Of a stretch of DNA of 64,000 nucleotides, positions 11,938 through 24,430 are shown in pieces. The position numbers and the translations under genes are program-made. The notes under the pieces were generated by a model. The model searched no databases, was not told the DNA's origin, and saw only the letters and a program-made list of their open reading frames with translations. Source of the DNA: Himantopus leucocephalus (Eukaryota > Chordata > Aves > Charadriiformes > Recurvirostridae); the NCBI GenBank assembly GCA_003993805.1, contig RSEF01000001.1:70566079-70630078 (forward strand), read 5' to 3'. Position 1 is the stretch's first letter, and each line of letters opens with the position of its first letter.

Positions 11938-14900
11938 TAGTAAGTTAGTGTGAATTTTGTCATCTTCAAATCTGTAATTAAATCACTGTTCAATTATTTT
12001 ATTAAATCACTTTGTAAATCTTTAAATCAGTTAATGATTAAGTGCTGCTAAAATTCAACCTCTTCACCTACCTCAAATCATAAATAAATTTTGAATCGCT
12101 GCTAAATCATAATCATGTCAAATATTTCCATCTGTGACAATGTCCATTTACCCTGTAAATACAGCCCATGTACTGATGAGGATCTGCTTAGTAAGATCTG
12201 CTTAGGATCATAAAGCTTAGTAGTGCTGTTGACGATAAGACTCTTGGGTATATTGGTGTCAGGTGTTAACTTCCATCTTGTTTTCTTTTTATGCTGATTG
12301 TTACCACCACATTGAATGAAAGCTGATATATAGTAAAAGAAAAAAAAAATCTTGCACCAAACAGAAGAATATTTTTGCACAATTTTTAAACTTTGGGTCT
12401 GAGCGATCAAAATGGAACATCCTCAGCAAAAAGAGGGCTGACAAACCAGGAGAACCAGTTTCACATTTCAATGCTTATGAAAGAAGCTGCATTATAACGA
12501 AACAAGAGGCATTTTGATGGGGGATTTGATTGCCTGTAAGCCTGAAGAGACAGCAACTTATAAATGCAACTATAGCTTAAAAAGAAAAAACGTCTCTCAC
12601 TAGCCATTTTAGAAAGTCTAGCCCTATATGTCAGCAACATCTCTTTCTAATCTAACGTCAGCCATGAGAAAGAAGGTGCTGGTGGTCTACACCTGCAGGA
12701 GCTGTCTGGCATGGGAATGGGGAATGGCGAAAGGTTCCTGGTACCTGAGGCAGGAGTTCTGCCTCAGCCCGAAGACTGCATAAGAACCATGATGGAAATA
12801 TGACAGCAGTTTAGAGGCAGAGTTTAGAGAGACATGCAGTTTAGAGGCTTCCTGCCCAGAACATAGTCCCTCTTGTGCTGACTACAGCAGAGAGTCATTG
12901 ATTTTTAAATTTTTCCCAAAATGTATTTGTTTGCTGCCACTATCCTGAAGAAACAGGTGGTAAACAAGATTTCCCCACAGGACTTCAGCTTTAGGAAAGG
13001 CTTAGGCTTCTTAGGGAATCCTAGGGCAATGGCACGAGTCTAGGTAGCTCATGACAGCAGTGCTGTGAGGCACTACTTCCATGAAAGAAAACCAAATAAA
13101 GAGCCTGAGAGCTCAAAATGCTCCCAAGAGACGAAGAAAACTGACAGTGCGGCAACCTGCTGCAACCAAAAGCTTGAAAGCAGATCAGCTGAGCAGCAGC
13201 CAGACACAGACGTCTGAGGACTATTCAGCAAGGGGAATATTATGAAGGCCTTCACACAGCATCTCGAGCTAATCCATCTGTACAGGAAAACGTGTGCATA
13301 AGCACACATTCTCCTGTGGTTTGAGAGACACTTTTGAAGCCTGCTGGCCCTCTGAATAAGTCATACTTCAATAACATCTATTTCTATGATTGCACAAAGA
13401 GGTAGAAAACCCTTCTAAACATTTGTGGGTTGCTCTTTAGTTACAAAAGCAACCCATCCTCTGCAGATTCAAAGGAGAGAACTGACACAGTTTTGACTAA
13501 CTTGGGAATAAGACAAAAATTTTAATATGCAAAAAAATCACCCATTACTCAGGTGGTTATAAATATGCATTACAAGCCTTTTCCTTTTAAGAGTTTTGGA
13601 TTCAAACAACACACAGCATCAAACCACTGTTTAGAGAGGAAAAAGGAAGTAAAAATAACCACACAGGCTTGCTGGAGGGAAAGAAAGGCTAAATTCTCAC
13701 TTACACAGAAGTCCCTTCATACAACTGTGGAAGGATAAAGAGGCTTTCAAGCAGATGTAAATTACACTCAAGCTGCCTTTAAGGCCCCATTTGCACTGTC
13801 AGACTAGTTTAAAGGTACTTTGATGCCAATTAGAGTCCACCCTGAATTGTTTATGTGGCACTGGTGCTAAGCTGAGAGTGCAGTTGATAGTTAGGAGTGG
13901 AAGTATTCAGATCCTAATGCCAAACTTTTCCTGCAAGACCGTTTAACTCAAATTTACAAAAGGCAGGGATGACCGTAAAGAAAAAGGACTTCCTTTGTAA
14001 ATGGTCTAAAAACCCAAAGAACAGTTGCAGATAAACTAAGTACGATCTGGTAGACATCTTCACTTTTTTGCTTCCCTTTTCCCTTCCACCATTTTTATTT
14101 TTAAGCCAAGACAGGAACAATTAATGTCATTTTCAGGAGTAATGTGGTGGAGGAAAACATCTCTGATCAAGCGAGAACACAAGGCAGGGAAGACTTTGGC
14201 TGACTAATGCAGCCACTTTATCAATAGACTGGCATTACTTTGGCAGGAAGAGAATTCTAGGTAAAATAATTAAGCAATGATTTATTTTTTATTTAAAAAT
14301 AAAAAGGCCACACTGTTCGCCCCCTTCCCTGACTTGACTATCACAGGCACTCCTACCACGCTCCCTTCATATTTTTGCTGCTGCAAGCCTGGCTGCAGTG
14401 CCTTTGCCTGGCAATATCTATGTAACTCTTCCTCAGCAAGCTGGGGCTTCACAGTACGACCAAATAATCTGAAAGTTAGTTCAAGCATTTATTTGCTGGC
14501 CACAGCCTTCCGTGGATGGAGCAAATTGGTTTTTTGATTTACTTTAACAAGTTGCCACTCCTACCTGACCATGAGCAGCTTCCATCAGAAACAAAAAAAA
14601 ACAGGAGCAAAGTAGGTTGCAAGGTTACCCAGGGCTGCTTCTTGCAAATAGGTGCTCTGATTCAGACAACACATTCCTTACTCCTAGTTCCTCCTGCGGG
14701 GAAAGGGATAATGGCAGTGGCCATCTGGAAACCAATGTTCCCCAGTTTTCCTCTATTACTCATTCAGATGTCCACATCTGCCAGACGTCTTCCTTCGAGT
14801 TGCCTACTGACCCCTCTGCCTGCTTAGATGTGATGAGAGGTGGGGTGTAGGCATCTTTTAAAGGTTTTGGGCAGAGAGGACCTCCCTCAGCCCTGGAGAA

Positions 14901-15284
14901 GCGCTTTGACAGAATGCTTTCTCTTGCTATATGTACCACAGCTCTCCATTGATACCAGCCTCTGCTGAGCTGAGAAGCAAATGAACAAACTCAGAGCAGA
15001 TCCCCAAGCAACTGTTGGCTCAGCTGGTCACAGACATACTTTCAAAACACTATCCAGGAGGGCTTTCTTCCCAAAGTGGCTAATTAATCAAAATAAATAC
15101 CTGCAGTCAGGAGCCCCCTCACTGTACTGTCTTTGATTTGTTCAGAGAAAGCATTCCAAGACAACTCAATTTGTTGCTAGGTAAACGGCTGCAACATCAC
15201 CCTGAAGAACATATCTTCTCAGCTGGAGCTGCATGAAACCATCACTCTCTTTTGAAGGAATCCGGTGTACAAAACAGAGGTGCC

Positions 15285-15304
15285 TTTTTTTTTTTTTTTT
15301 TTTT
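15285..15304. repeat. Homopolymer T20
   Basis: Twenty T followed by aaaaa. Could be the tail of an old retrocopy on the minus strand but no element is recognisable beside it. Confidence 0.9.
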
Positions 15305-16120
15305 AAAAATTCTACCAGCACTGAGACATTTGGGTTCATCTGTATTTCCCTGCTCGTCCTGTTATTCAGGATGACAGGATGCTTAAAAAACTCTTGAGGA
15401 GAATGTCCCTTTGCAGACTATGACTAGCAAGACTAGTGAGCAGTGGATCCAGAAAGAAGAAAGGAGGTTGAGAGAGTGAAGTCCATGTTCCCCCAGGCCA
15501 CCAGGGACAACCGGAAGTCCCATGTATTGGAGGTCCCAGGAAGTGTTCTCAGCTCTTGTGCCGCTTTCTGGGGATCCTAAAGCCATCTTCCTCTTTGCAT
15601 GGGTACATACCTCCTCTTTTTAATGGAGCAGATAGCACTGGAGCAAATACCATAACGGACAGCACATTTTGCCTACCAGGCAGGAGCAGATACTGCATAG
15701 CAAAGCATTTTGCTGTACAGCTTACTGTACTGCAAAGCAAGTGCTGCCGCTGCTTTCCATGCACACATTTGATCACTCCCTTCCTTATAATTCATACAGC
15801 TGCTCTCTCCCTCCAGAGGGATATCTAGAAACAGAATTAAACCTCCCACCCCAAGCCTCCAGTTTGAAGCTGGGCCAGGCAATCCCTGTGGGAAACTCTT
15901 CTAATACAGGCTAATTTGAAGGTCACCATTCAAACCCACTTCACTTCTAACGCACTCCTGGCTCTGCACAAGTCCCTCCAGAGGATAGGTTAACCAGACT
16001 GGATGACTCTAAGTATCATCATGGAACCACCATCCGCCAGAATCTGAAAGATCTTTGAGTGTCACCATTCATCTTTCCAAAGCAGAAATATTGTCCTTCA
16101 TCTTCACCCTTTGTATCATA

Positions 16121-16135
16121 TTATGACGTCGTAAT
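16121..16135. promoter_or_regulatory. CRE-like near-palindrome (TGACGTCG)
   Basis: ttatgacgtcgtaat contains TGACGTC with near-symmetrical flanks. A single CpG-containing cAMP-response-type site in an AT-rich intron. No promoter context is visible. Confidence 0.25.
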
Positions 16136-19100
16136 AACCAACTGTCTCCAAAATTTCTCTTTTGAATATATTTGTCTCTTGTCTTAATTTCTCAGTTGTC
16201 CCCTATTCCCTCATGAATTTGGAGTCTATTGCAGGAAAAAAAGAAAACAAACAACAACTAAGTTTAATCACAGCAAAGCTTGCTAGAAATCATGTTAATG
16301 CAGCAAAACAGCATGTCTGCTAGAAGCAAACAAGGCAAAAAGCCCAGTCTCATGGGTTTGTAGAGAAACAAGAAGAGCAAGAGACCAGAGACACAAATAT
16401 TTGGAACCTCCTGCCTTCAGATCAGAATGCAACTCAGATGCATAAGGACTAAGCACTGGGGTTGACTGCTGCTTGAGATGCATTAGTACAGTCACTTAAA
16501 ACTTTGAGTAGTTCCATCAAAGACAAGGTTCCTCTGTTTGAAGTTAGGCAAACACGTATTGAGCTACATCAGCTCCAAGTTGCCTTTAGATAAATAACAT
16601 GCTGATGTCCACACACAACTCAAGAGTTTGCTTTTGTTTTGGTTTTTTTTTTTTCCAGAAGACTGAAATGGAAATGGAACTCATTGTACTCTTTTAGGAC
16701 CATTTCCCTCGGTTGCTCAGCTGATGATGAAGAACAGCCAACTCAGTTACACAGGGGAACCAAAGAATGGTAAAGATAACCCAAATGAATCCAGACCAAA
16801 GGTAACATAAAATATAAGAATATTATTCAATGCATTAGCAAAGGAAAATTTGTAGCCAGATTTCTGCAAGCTGGCTGTGAATATGAGTGGGCAGGGCATG
16901 ATCTAGCATACATACAGTGTACAGTGCAGTATTGAAAGGTGCTGGATGAAGGAAGGGTTTGGTAGACCTTAGTCACTCACAAAACGATAATCAGGGAATG
17001 ACTGCGTACTGGCCAGGCAATGCATTAGAAGCCATCACAATACCATACCTGATCTAGAAACAATGGATATGGTTTCTTTCAATAACCTCCAACAGCTTCA
17101 GGCCTCCGGAGCATAAGACCAAGATTTTCACAGAGTGAAAATACAGCAGGTGGTACCATTTACTGACAGGGGACCTCCCTGTCCCCCCTCCCTCATGACA
17201 TCCTCCAGATCTTCTGTGGTCTTGCCACATGCCCATTGTTGACTATCAGCTAGTCCCAGTACCCAAAGAAAGACCACTGTCCTCCAAGGCTGCAAGGCAT
17301 GTAACTGCACCAGGGCCCACCTGACTGAACAGGTAGCCCTTCCCCATTTCATTCTTCGCAGCCATCACCCTAATAACTCTGCTAAACTACTATGCTTTGG
17401 CATTTACTTAGCTTGTTCCATTTCGTCAGTTAGTTAGGGAATTTGGGGGCTAGGGTTTTTTTCTGCTCTTTTTGTCGTTTGTTGGTGGGGGTTTTTTAAA
17501 TTAAAAAAGAAAAAAGGAAAGAAGAAGATGGATTTCACACTTTAGTTATGTATTTCCTAACTACCTGTACCAAGAACAAAGACACTAACCTTCTAAAGTC
17601 TTTAAGAGGTTTGTCTGTTTTCTTCTGAAGTTTAGGATTTTATAGCAGTACTGTTTCTTTTTCTGTGCCAATTAAAATGGCTCTGTTTTGCAACTGATAA
17701 AGGTGCCTTTAACTCATGTCCACAACAAGGAGCATTGTGTGCTGTTACAATTGTTCAGTAGATGCCCAGTCCCAGACAGATGGTGCTTTATCCTCACCCT
17801 CTCTTCAAGACAGCATAATGCATTGTCCTGTCAGGGATTAATGGAAGTGCCACTCACATTAGATGCTAATTCTGGTAGCAACTCTGTTGCTACACTACAG
17901 ATGCTACAGCAACTGTTTGCAACTAGTGCTTGAAGCGGGCAGTCCACGCTGAGGAGAAGCAGGACATTCAGAAATCAAAGTGAGGAGCGCAGTGCAAGAA
18001 CCTATGCAGAATGCAACCTCATGGTCAAGCAGAAAGAGACGTTTGAAAAGAGAGACAAGGACAATGGAAAGAAAGAAACTCAGAGAAACAGGAGAAGAAA
18101 AATTGAGGACTGAAGATTAAAGAAGATAAAACAAAGATCAGGAACCAAATGGGAAGGTAAAACAAAAGATGCAACCCAAATAAGAAAAGCACCTTTTCTC
18201 AGTAATGGCCAACACATCCCGTCATCAGAAAATCAGCACTAGAAAGGTGCCCCATAATAGGGAAGAGCAGCTGAAACACAGGGCCTAGAGCTATGCCAGT
18301 GAGGGTAGGTTATTCTACAATTGAGTCTTGCCCCATTGTGCACCCCAAAGCATTATTGCCTTATAAAACTACATACGAATGTTTAACATCTTGAATAGGC
18401 ACACAGTTGAGTACTGATTATTAATGAAAATAAGAGTCTCAAAACTAACTCCTGGATACCTACTTCAAGAAAAATATGCCAGGAGAGTTCTGCACAAACA
18501 CCATAAAAGACAGGCAATTCAGAGATAAGTTTTCAGCTCTGTCCTGGACCCTCCCTTTTTTTGTTTAGATAAGAGATTTCAGATCCAAGACTAATTTTAG
18601 ATGCTTCCTCGTATGCATAAAGTGGGCTGAGAAGCACCTAGGCTCAAAACAGCTTGTGCTACAGCACTTCTATCATGTTTTCTTTCTAGTACTGTGGTTG
18701 TTTACCATGGTCTGTATGAGGCATAGTGGGAGAGAGGAAATCCAAGTATTGGACCGACCTTTCTGAAAAGTCACCAGGGCATGTAAAATCTTTTGTGTTT
18801 GAGAAAAGCTCCTACGTATTTACATGTATGAAAAATTTAGTTAGATACTCCACACAAAACTTCTAACTAGCACTATCATGTCACTAATTGGTCAAGGGAA
18901 CACAGGCCTTTCACTATGCATTTCAGAGGAGGTTTCTTGTGGGAGAAAGGGAAGAAAAGGAAGGAAGAGGCTATTCAGAGATGTTTATCAAACCTGAAAA
19001 GGCAGACCCAGATCTGGCGGCAGATGGTAGATGGCAAACAAAGATTTTGTGAAAAACTAGAACAGTATAAAAACAGTGGAAAGAAGGAAAGCATTATGAC

Positions 19101-19524
19101 AGCAGGAAATACCGAAGTATAAAGATATACAAGGAAATACATTTACACTGTCTGTTGTTCCATTAATAGATAAAAATGGAGCAATAGAATAAATGCAAGG
19201 GAAATGAAAAAGCAAAAGTAGTCTATCACTAACAAGCTTATGCGCTGATAAGAAGCTTCAGTCCAGGTCTTGAAATAGTATATTAGACCATAATGTTTTC
19301 AGATTTCTTCTGAGGGCTGGAGAAATGGGGTATACTGTTAACTTCTCACAAGTCTCCAGTACTTTATATTAAGAAGCTGTGGTCGTGGTAAAAAGCAGAT
19401 GAACTATTAAACAAGAAAATTGCTTCTGGTTCACAAAGTCAATGAGCTGTAAGTCACGGGAAGTTGATAGGGTACACCAGGAAATTCAAACTGTATATTA
19501 CTACCATTCTTGTGCTCTTATGTG

Positions 19525-19611
19525 TCAGGGGATCCACTGCTACTGGACACTAGGAATGGACTAGATGGGCTAGATATATCTTTGGTCTGACATGTTTGTC
19601 TGTTTTTATGG
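19525..19611 (+). mobile_element. Ancient CR1-type LINE 3' tail (low divergence to consensus not expected)
   Basis: The phrase tggactagatgggctagata followed by tctttggtctgacatg and tttttatg resembles the 3' end of old amniote CR1 families, which read actagatggacctttggtctgacccagtatgg with a final ttcttatg repeat. The copy is short and degenerate. Confidence 0.5.
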
Positions 19612-20019
19612 CTTGCTTTATAACTTTCTTCACTAAGAAATGACACGTTAAGGAGATGGAAAACAGTTTATTAATGACAATATGTTTGACAGCCACTATA
19701 CTGGACTAAAAAGATATTGGCCTACCAAAGGCAAGGTAGGTTGATACCTAACTCATCACTGCACACTCCAAGTGCACATACTTTAGTGACATACTTCCAG
19801 GCTCAGACCTCCTTACATGTCCATTTGCAATAGTCCTTACTATTCCCCAGCTGGACCCTTCTTGAATAATACTTACTGTATTGTCCAGAAATTTTACAGA
19901 TTGTGTAACTGCATACAAATTGAATGCCATAAGAAAATAGATTTTTTTTCTTTTGTGGTCCAAAATAATATTCTAGATTCAGAGCTACATGATGAACTTT
20001 CCCCTCTCAGTTACAATCT

Positions 20020-20045
20020 NTTTTTTTTTTTTTTTTTTTTTTTTT
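20020..20045. repeat. Single N followed by a T25 run (assembly artefact likely)
   Basis: One N at 20020 adjoins 25 T. An ambiguous base at the edge of a long homopolymer is typical of a collapsed or patched run. Confidence 0.95.
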
Positions 20046-20801
20046 CATTCCTGGTGCAACTCTGCCAGTGCAATTACAACCTGACTTGCAGTATGTCTCT
20101 GGATTTCAGTACCAATGCAACCATACTTTAATGTACTCTAGAAGGATATTTATACCACCTAGGTCTAAGCACCTAAGCAGGTCATAGTTATTTATCGGTT
20201 GGTTAGTTAGTTACTGCAAACTCCCTCTTTAGTCCATATGGAAAGATCAGATCCTTCAGTTTCCTTCAGAGCAAGTATATTAGCATAACCTGCAACTCTT
20301 GCTGCTCAAGCCACTAGATTTTTATATATTTTTATATATAGAAGCTCCTAACATCTCCACACCATGCTACTGAACTGATTTTAGTGTTTACCCAAGAGAA
20401 CTTGGGTTCAAGCCTTTAAACACAATCCACTCTCCTCTGCTACAAAGGTGCTGCCCTATAAGCATCATAAGAAATCAGCTCATCTTCACGAAAACCATAT
20501 ATCACCCTCTAAGCCCACACAATTTTTCATAGGTGAAGCCCTATGCGGTCATGTGAATAAATTGCAAACACTTGCAATAGTTCAGTTTGCTGGAGCGAGA
20601 TTCATTTTACAAATAACTCAACACAGGTTTAACTTCTGTCAGCCCAAACTAAATGAGCAAGCACTTGATGTCTAGGGGTGAACAAAGTTTGAGCAATAGC
20701 AAAGTCATTTTTCTCCGCCACAACTATGTTAAAACACAGCTTACAGCTAGTCTTTAGTCTCATTTTTAATATGCTATTAATATCTATAAAACACATCTTA
20801 C

Positions 20802-20827
20802 CTTGATCTTCTGAAGAGACCGGTGAC
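20802..20827 (-). CDS. DGKI: DGKI 26-bp microexon (SPVSSEDQ)
   Basis: A very small exon bounded by tttattccag and gtaagatg, both strong. It contributes the last base of a codon, then TCA CCG GTC TCT TCA GAA GAT CAA and one base, giving SPVSSEDQ. The trailing G joins CA of the next exon to make alanine, continuing ALLQAVIAGDLLK. Human DGKI reads SPVSSEDHAILQAVIAGDLMK across the same two junctions, so both the peptide and the phase support the call despite the tiny size. The segment marks the entry to the ankyrin region. Skipping it would break the frame. Confidence 0.92.
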
Positions 20828-21132
20828 CTGGAATAAAACAACAAAGTCCAGTCAATCTTTGGTATGGAAAGGCTGCAAGTAAGGTTCAATTTATTGTGGG
20901 GAATAGAGTATGGACGAATTGGAAGGTTTTATTCTTGGGCTAACTTAGAAGGGAGGACTGGAAGGCATCTGACAAGAAAAGAGCAGAAAAGGGCAGAGAC
21001 AGAGAACAGGTTCTGCTGACCAGAGTGGCTGTATGGAGTCATGTCCATAAGGCAGCTGGCAGCTGCACTGTTAAGCACTCCAGCGAAGAGTTTCTGTAGG
21101 TACTCAGCAAAGAACTTATCTACTACTGTTAC

Positions 21133-21173
21133 TGTTGGAAATAGCTGACATTACTGTTCAGAAAGTCCCAATC
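21133..21173 (-). CDS. DGKI: Candidate missing DGKI microexon, 41 bp
   Basis: The protein predicts a 13-codon-plus-two-base exon here: as I recall, human DGKI has DSDLKDLSHSRVL plus CA of a glutamine codon between HYE and SPVSSED. This segment is the only one in the intron I found meeting those constraints. It is preceded by ag, starts GAT NNN GAC, is exactly 41 bases, has no stop, and ends CA|gtaaca, so that CA plus G of the next exon makes glutamine. The translation is DWDFLNSNVSYFQ then Q. Against it: only about 4 of 14 residues match, the acceptor (aataaactctgaag) has almost no pyrimidine tract, and the donor is weak. It lies about 300 bp upstream of the 26-bp exon. Confidence 0.3.
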
Positions 21174-21342
21174 CTTCAGAGTTTATTGAAGGGTCCATAA
21201 TTAAGTGTAGCCCAGGAGGAAACCTCATAGCTAGGGGTGGTTGAGGAAATTATAGCTTCAGAGGAACTTGCAGTCATTAAGGTAGCCATTTTTCTTACCA
21301 TGAGTCAATGTGGTGCAGAGCATAAAAGCAACATAAACAGAC

Positions 21343-21361
21343 AAAAAAAAAAAAAAAAAAA
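21343..21361. repeat. Homopolymer A19
   Basis: A19 followed by gagagaaaggaaaaaagg. It lies about 170 bp upstream (minus sense) of the candidate 41-bp exon and gives a T-rich tract in the transcript. Confidence 0.9.
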
Positions 21362-22063
21362 GAGAGAAAGGAAAAAAGGTCTGGACAAACGTAAGTACAG
21401 TAAAAAGCAATGTAACAGCAGCAACACAAGAGTTACAGGATAGCCTAACCAGTGGCTTAAGTCTCTGATAATACTCCGAGAATGTGAGGAGTTATAAAGT
21501 ATGAGGGACCTCACAGTGCCTCTGCTGATGAACAGAAGGTCCCCACTGAATTCCAGACATTTGTGTCACAGCTCACATCACTCAGGATCACACTTCTCAT
21601 CATTTTGGTCAGCACCCACAACACAGGAACATAAAGAGGTGTGAAGTATTGGTCCTTCATTTTTCCCTTTGCTGCAGTAGCTTGGCTTAGCAAAACTGGG
21701 GCTAACTGTACAGGCAAATCTGGGATGTGCCTTAGTTATTTAGACCAGATTGACAGCACAGAGTGGATTGGACCATTGCCTTGGCCCTTCCCCAAAAAAG
21801 ATTTTCAACTGCATATATAGCCTTCCCACCCAGGTAACAGGGAGTTTGTTCCTGCAGTGAATGGGACAAGTCACGCTTCCTTTCCAAGATATATTTAATT
21901 TTGCACCAAGGTACAAAAAATAACAAATTACTAAAGATTTAAAAATGTTAGTGTTGCCAGAAAACAGATCAAAGCTGACAATAAGAAAAGCAGCCACAGA
22001 GGGGTGAAGGGAAAAGAAGGAACAAAGAGGAAAAGAGCACATGTATATTTAACTGAGTCAGCA

Positions 22064-22093
22064 GGGGCTGGGGGCTGGAGCCGGGGTGGGGGG
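22064..22093 (+). other. G-quadruplex-type motif on the DGKI template strand
   Basis: Four G tracts in 30 bases: GGGG, CT, GGGGG, CTGGAGCC, GGGG, T, GGGGGG. Loops of 2, 8 and 1 fit an intramolecular quadruplex. It lies on the plus strand, the template for DGKI. Confidence 0.65.
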
Positions 22094-24395
22094 AAGAAGG
22101 GTTAGAAACCCTGGATTTAGAGGAATAAAGGAGCCAAGGAAGAAGTCATGATCTCATTCCATAACAGGGGTCTGAAAATGAAGGTTGAGGAATTATAGGA
22201 CATCAGACGCAGATATGCAAATATGTAGATGCAAACAGGAAAGATGGAAAGAAAAGAAGGAAACTTTCCTAATGAGGTATGCAAATTTTTATTTTTAAAA
22301 AAGAGAGAGATTTGCAAAGAAAGAGAGGAAAGAGTTACAGCACAGCTGGAGCAATGGTCACTGTGAAAGGAAAAAATGTGATTGCCTAATTAAGATTCTG
22401 ACTGTGCAAGAAGCCAACGCGTCTGTATGGATCAGAATTAATTAATCCTCTACTCCCATTAAATCCTCTGATTGCTGCTGAACATCCTAGGCATGTATCC
22501 TGCTCTGCTGCCAAACACGCCAGCTCTGCCCTTGCGCTTCAGCCATGTCTGTGGAAATACAGCAGGAATGCAGGTAACCCAGAGGATTAGCAGGCATCAC
22601 TAGGACTCTGTCCCGCTGCTTTGACCAGTTAGTTATAGGCCTTCCTCCACAACCCCCAGCAGAAACCCTTCTGAAGGTCAAAACTCAACACAATGTTTCC
22701 TACGAGGTTAAACAGTCCAGAATGGGTAATATCAAGAGGTGCAAATTTTTAGGTACTTAAAAGTATTTTTACATGCGGGAGTCATGCCAGGTTCCTTAGC
22801 TCACGTATTCTGACTCTCCACCCCTTGTTAATGCAGTATCCCACAGCATCAGTAGAATTTATTCCTTTGTTTTTCTTCTTAGTTGCACAGCTTCATCACC
22901 TTTCAGGTCTTTATTTGAAACAATAAACTAAACAGTACAGATTATCCTATAATTTGGCTCTTCTTTATGCCTGGTAAAACAGATGTCATTAGTTCCTCAA
23001 AGCAACAGCAGGAGAGACGCTATTACAATACCACTACCCTCTCAATTAAAACATTGAAGGGAGGGATGAAAAGTATGTTTGTGCATATTGAGTTTTCCCA
23101 AAATTAGTATGTATTTTTCAAAATACAGGTACCTTTGTTGCTTGTTGCATGCCTTGAACACAGTGGTTGCACAGTAAGAAATCTAACAGGTACTGTTGTT
23201 GCTACTAGCAGTGTTTTCATTTGAAAGGCTTCATCAAGCATCTTTTGGAACTGCGTAGCCTGGTATCCTGAGAAAATAAGGTTTATAAAATCACAGCATC
23301 TCGATGTGTACATATACCTCTCTGCTTCTCCCTAATAAAGGTTGAGCTTGTTGGCTCATTTCACCCATCGTTAACAGAGGGATTGAAGAGCCAATTCCTT
23401 CTTCCACAAGGAAAAGAAACAGCATAAGCTCAAACTTTCTGATGTAGATGCGAAGTCACAAAGAGAAGTTTTGTATATCTCAGCCACAGGAAAGCCTCAA
23501 TGAGAGCTTCCACCATTGGCGATACCAAAAGTTCATCCACAATAAACTAGGCTTCCTTTGTTCCACTACTGTCATAAAGTATTCTGGCAAAGAGCAGAGA
23601 GGACTTGCAACATTCTCCTACAATTTCAGGCCATATGTTTTAGCAGAGGGAAGGATTTTCCAAACCATTCAAGTAGTGGCCTAACTACACCAAGGGGAGT
23701 CTTGCTTGTAACTATAATGTAAGGAAATGAGGCTGCTGAAAAGTCCACGCTAATAGCGTTGGGCATTTTTTGCATTGTCTGGTCTACCCCATGCTTATGA
23801 CAGGCTCTAAGGGAGGAAAGAAAGAAAGTCTAATGACCTGCTCTAAACCACATACGCTCACTCCAGAGCCACAGGGGACTCTCCTGACAGCAAAAAAATC
23901 CAGTGGATGCTCATATTTCCGGTCACACATCTTTCTCTCAGGTCTGTAAGAAGTGTGAGGGATATATTGTGGCAGCATCGGTCACCAGACGAGTGTCCTG
24001 AGAAGGGAGGATTCTCAGCTGCTAACATCCACGCAGTAACCATCAGTGCCTGTCAGCTGCTCTCAGAGTGTGATTCTAGCTGTGTGTTTGACTGTCCTAA
24101 AGAAGCAAGTTATCATTCCCACAACCTCTATGCTTAAAAAAATAGAGGCAAGTCAGAAATATTTCAGAACTAACATGCTGTTAAGATCTGTGGTGCCACC
24201 TGAGTCAAAACATTTTGCCAAATGAAATCTTGATGATATTTTAATTTGGTTAAACAAAACCAAATCAAACCTTGAAAACCTTCAGGAAAAGGTTCAGGCA
24301 CTACAATATCCTGTTCTTGGCCATTTCAGAATGGAATTGCTTATTTTTCATACTAACCCTTACTTGTTTCTGATTTTATCTTAGTGTAAAATTGC

Positions 24396-24396
24396 N

Positions 24397-24430
<34 letters not shown>
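24396..24430. repeat. Single N followed by C34 run
   Basis: One N at 24396 and then 34 C. Such a long C run is rare in vertebrate introns and may be a sequencing or patching artefact, or a genuine but unresolved C/G-rich repeat. Confidence 0.95.

Larger units (their letters stand above)
7405..20801 (-). other. DGKI: DGKI intron, 13.4 kb
   Basis: Phase across this intron is continuous (G|CA alanine), so no exon is required. It contains a 100-N gap with a CR1 3' end on its right edge, a CpG-rich ERV-like block (about 11040-11830), an imperfect 39-bp tandem repeat (11860-11937), an 11-bp-stem inverted repeat (10137-10165), an old CR1 tail (19525-19611), homopolymer runs at 15285-15304 and 20021-20045 and a CRE-like near-palindrome at 16121-16135. 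The open frames here are short and unconvincing. Confidence 0.7.

Noticed and set aside
23104..23313. Possible minus-strand exon after the acceptor ttattttctcag at about 23271
   Set aside because: The acceptor looks good, but no fitting donor and no DGKI-like peptide follow it in the needed phase.
24160..24195. Segment reading TDLNSMLVL on the minus strand, considered as the missing DSDL exon
   Set aside because: No acceptor AG at the needed place and no CA|GT end.
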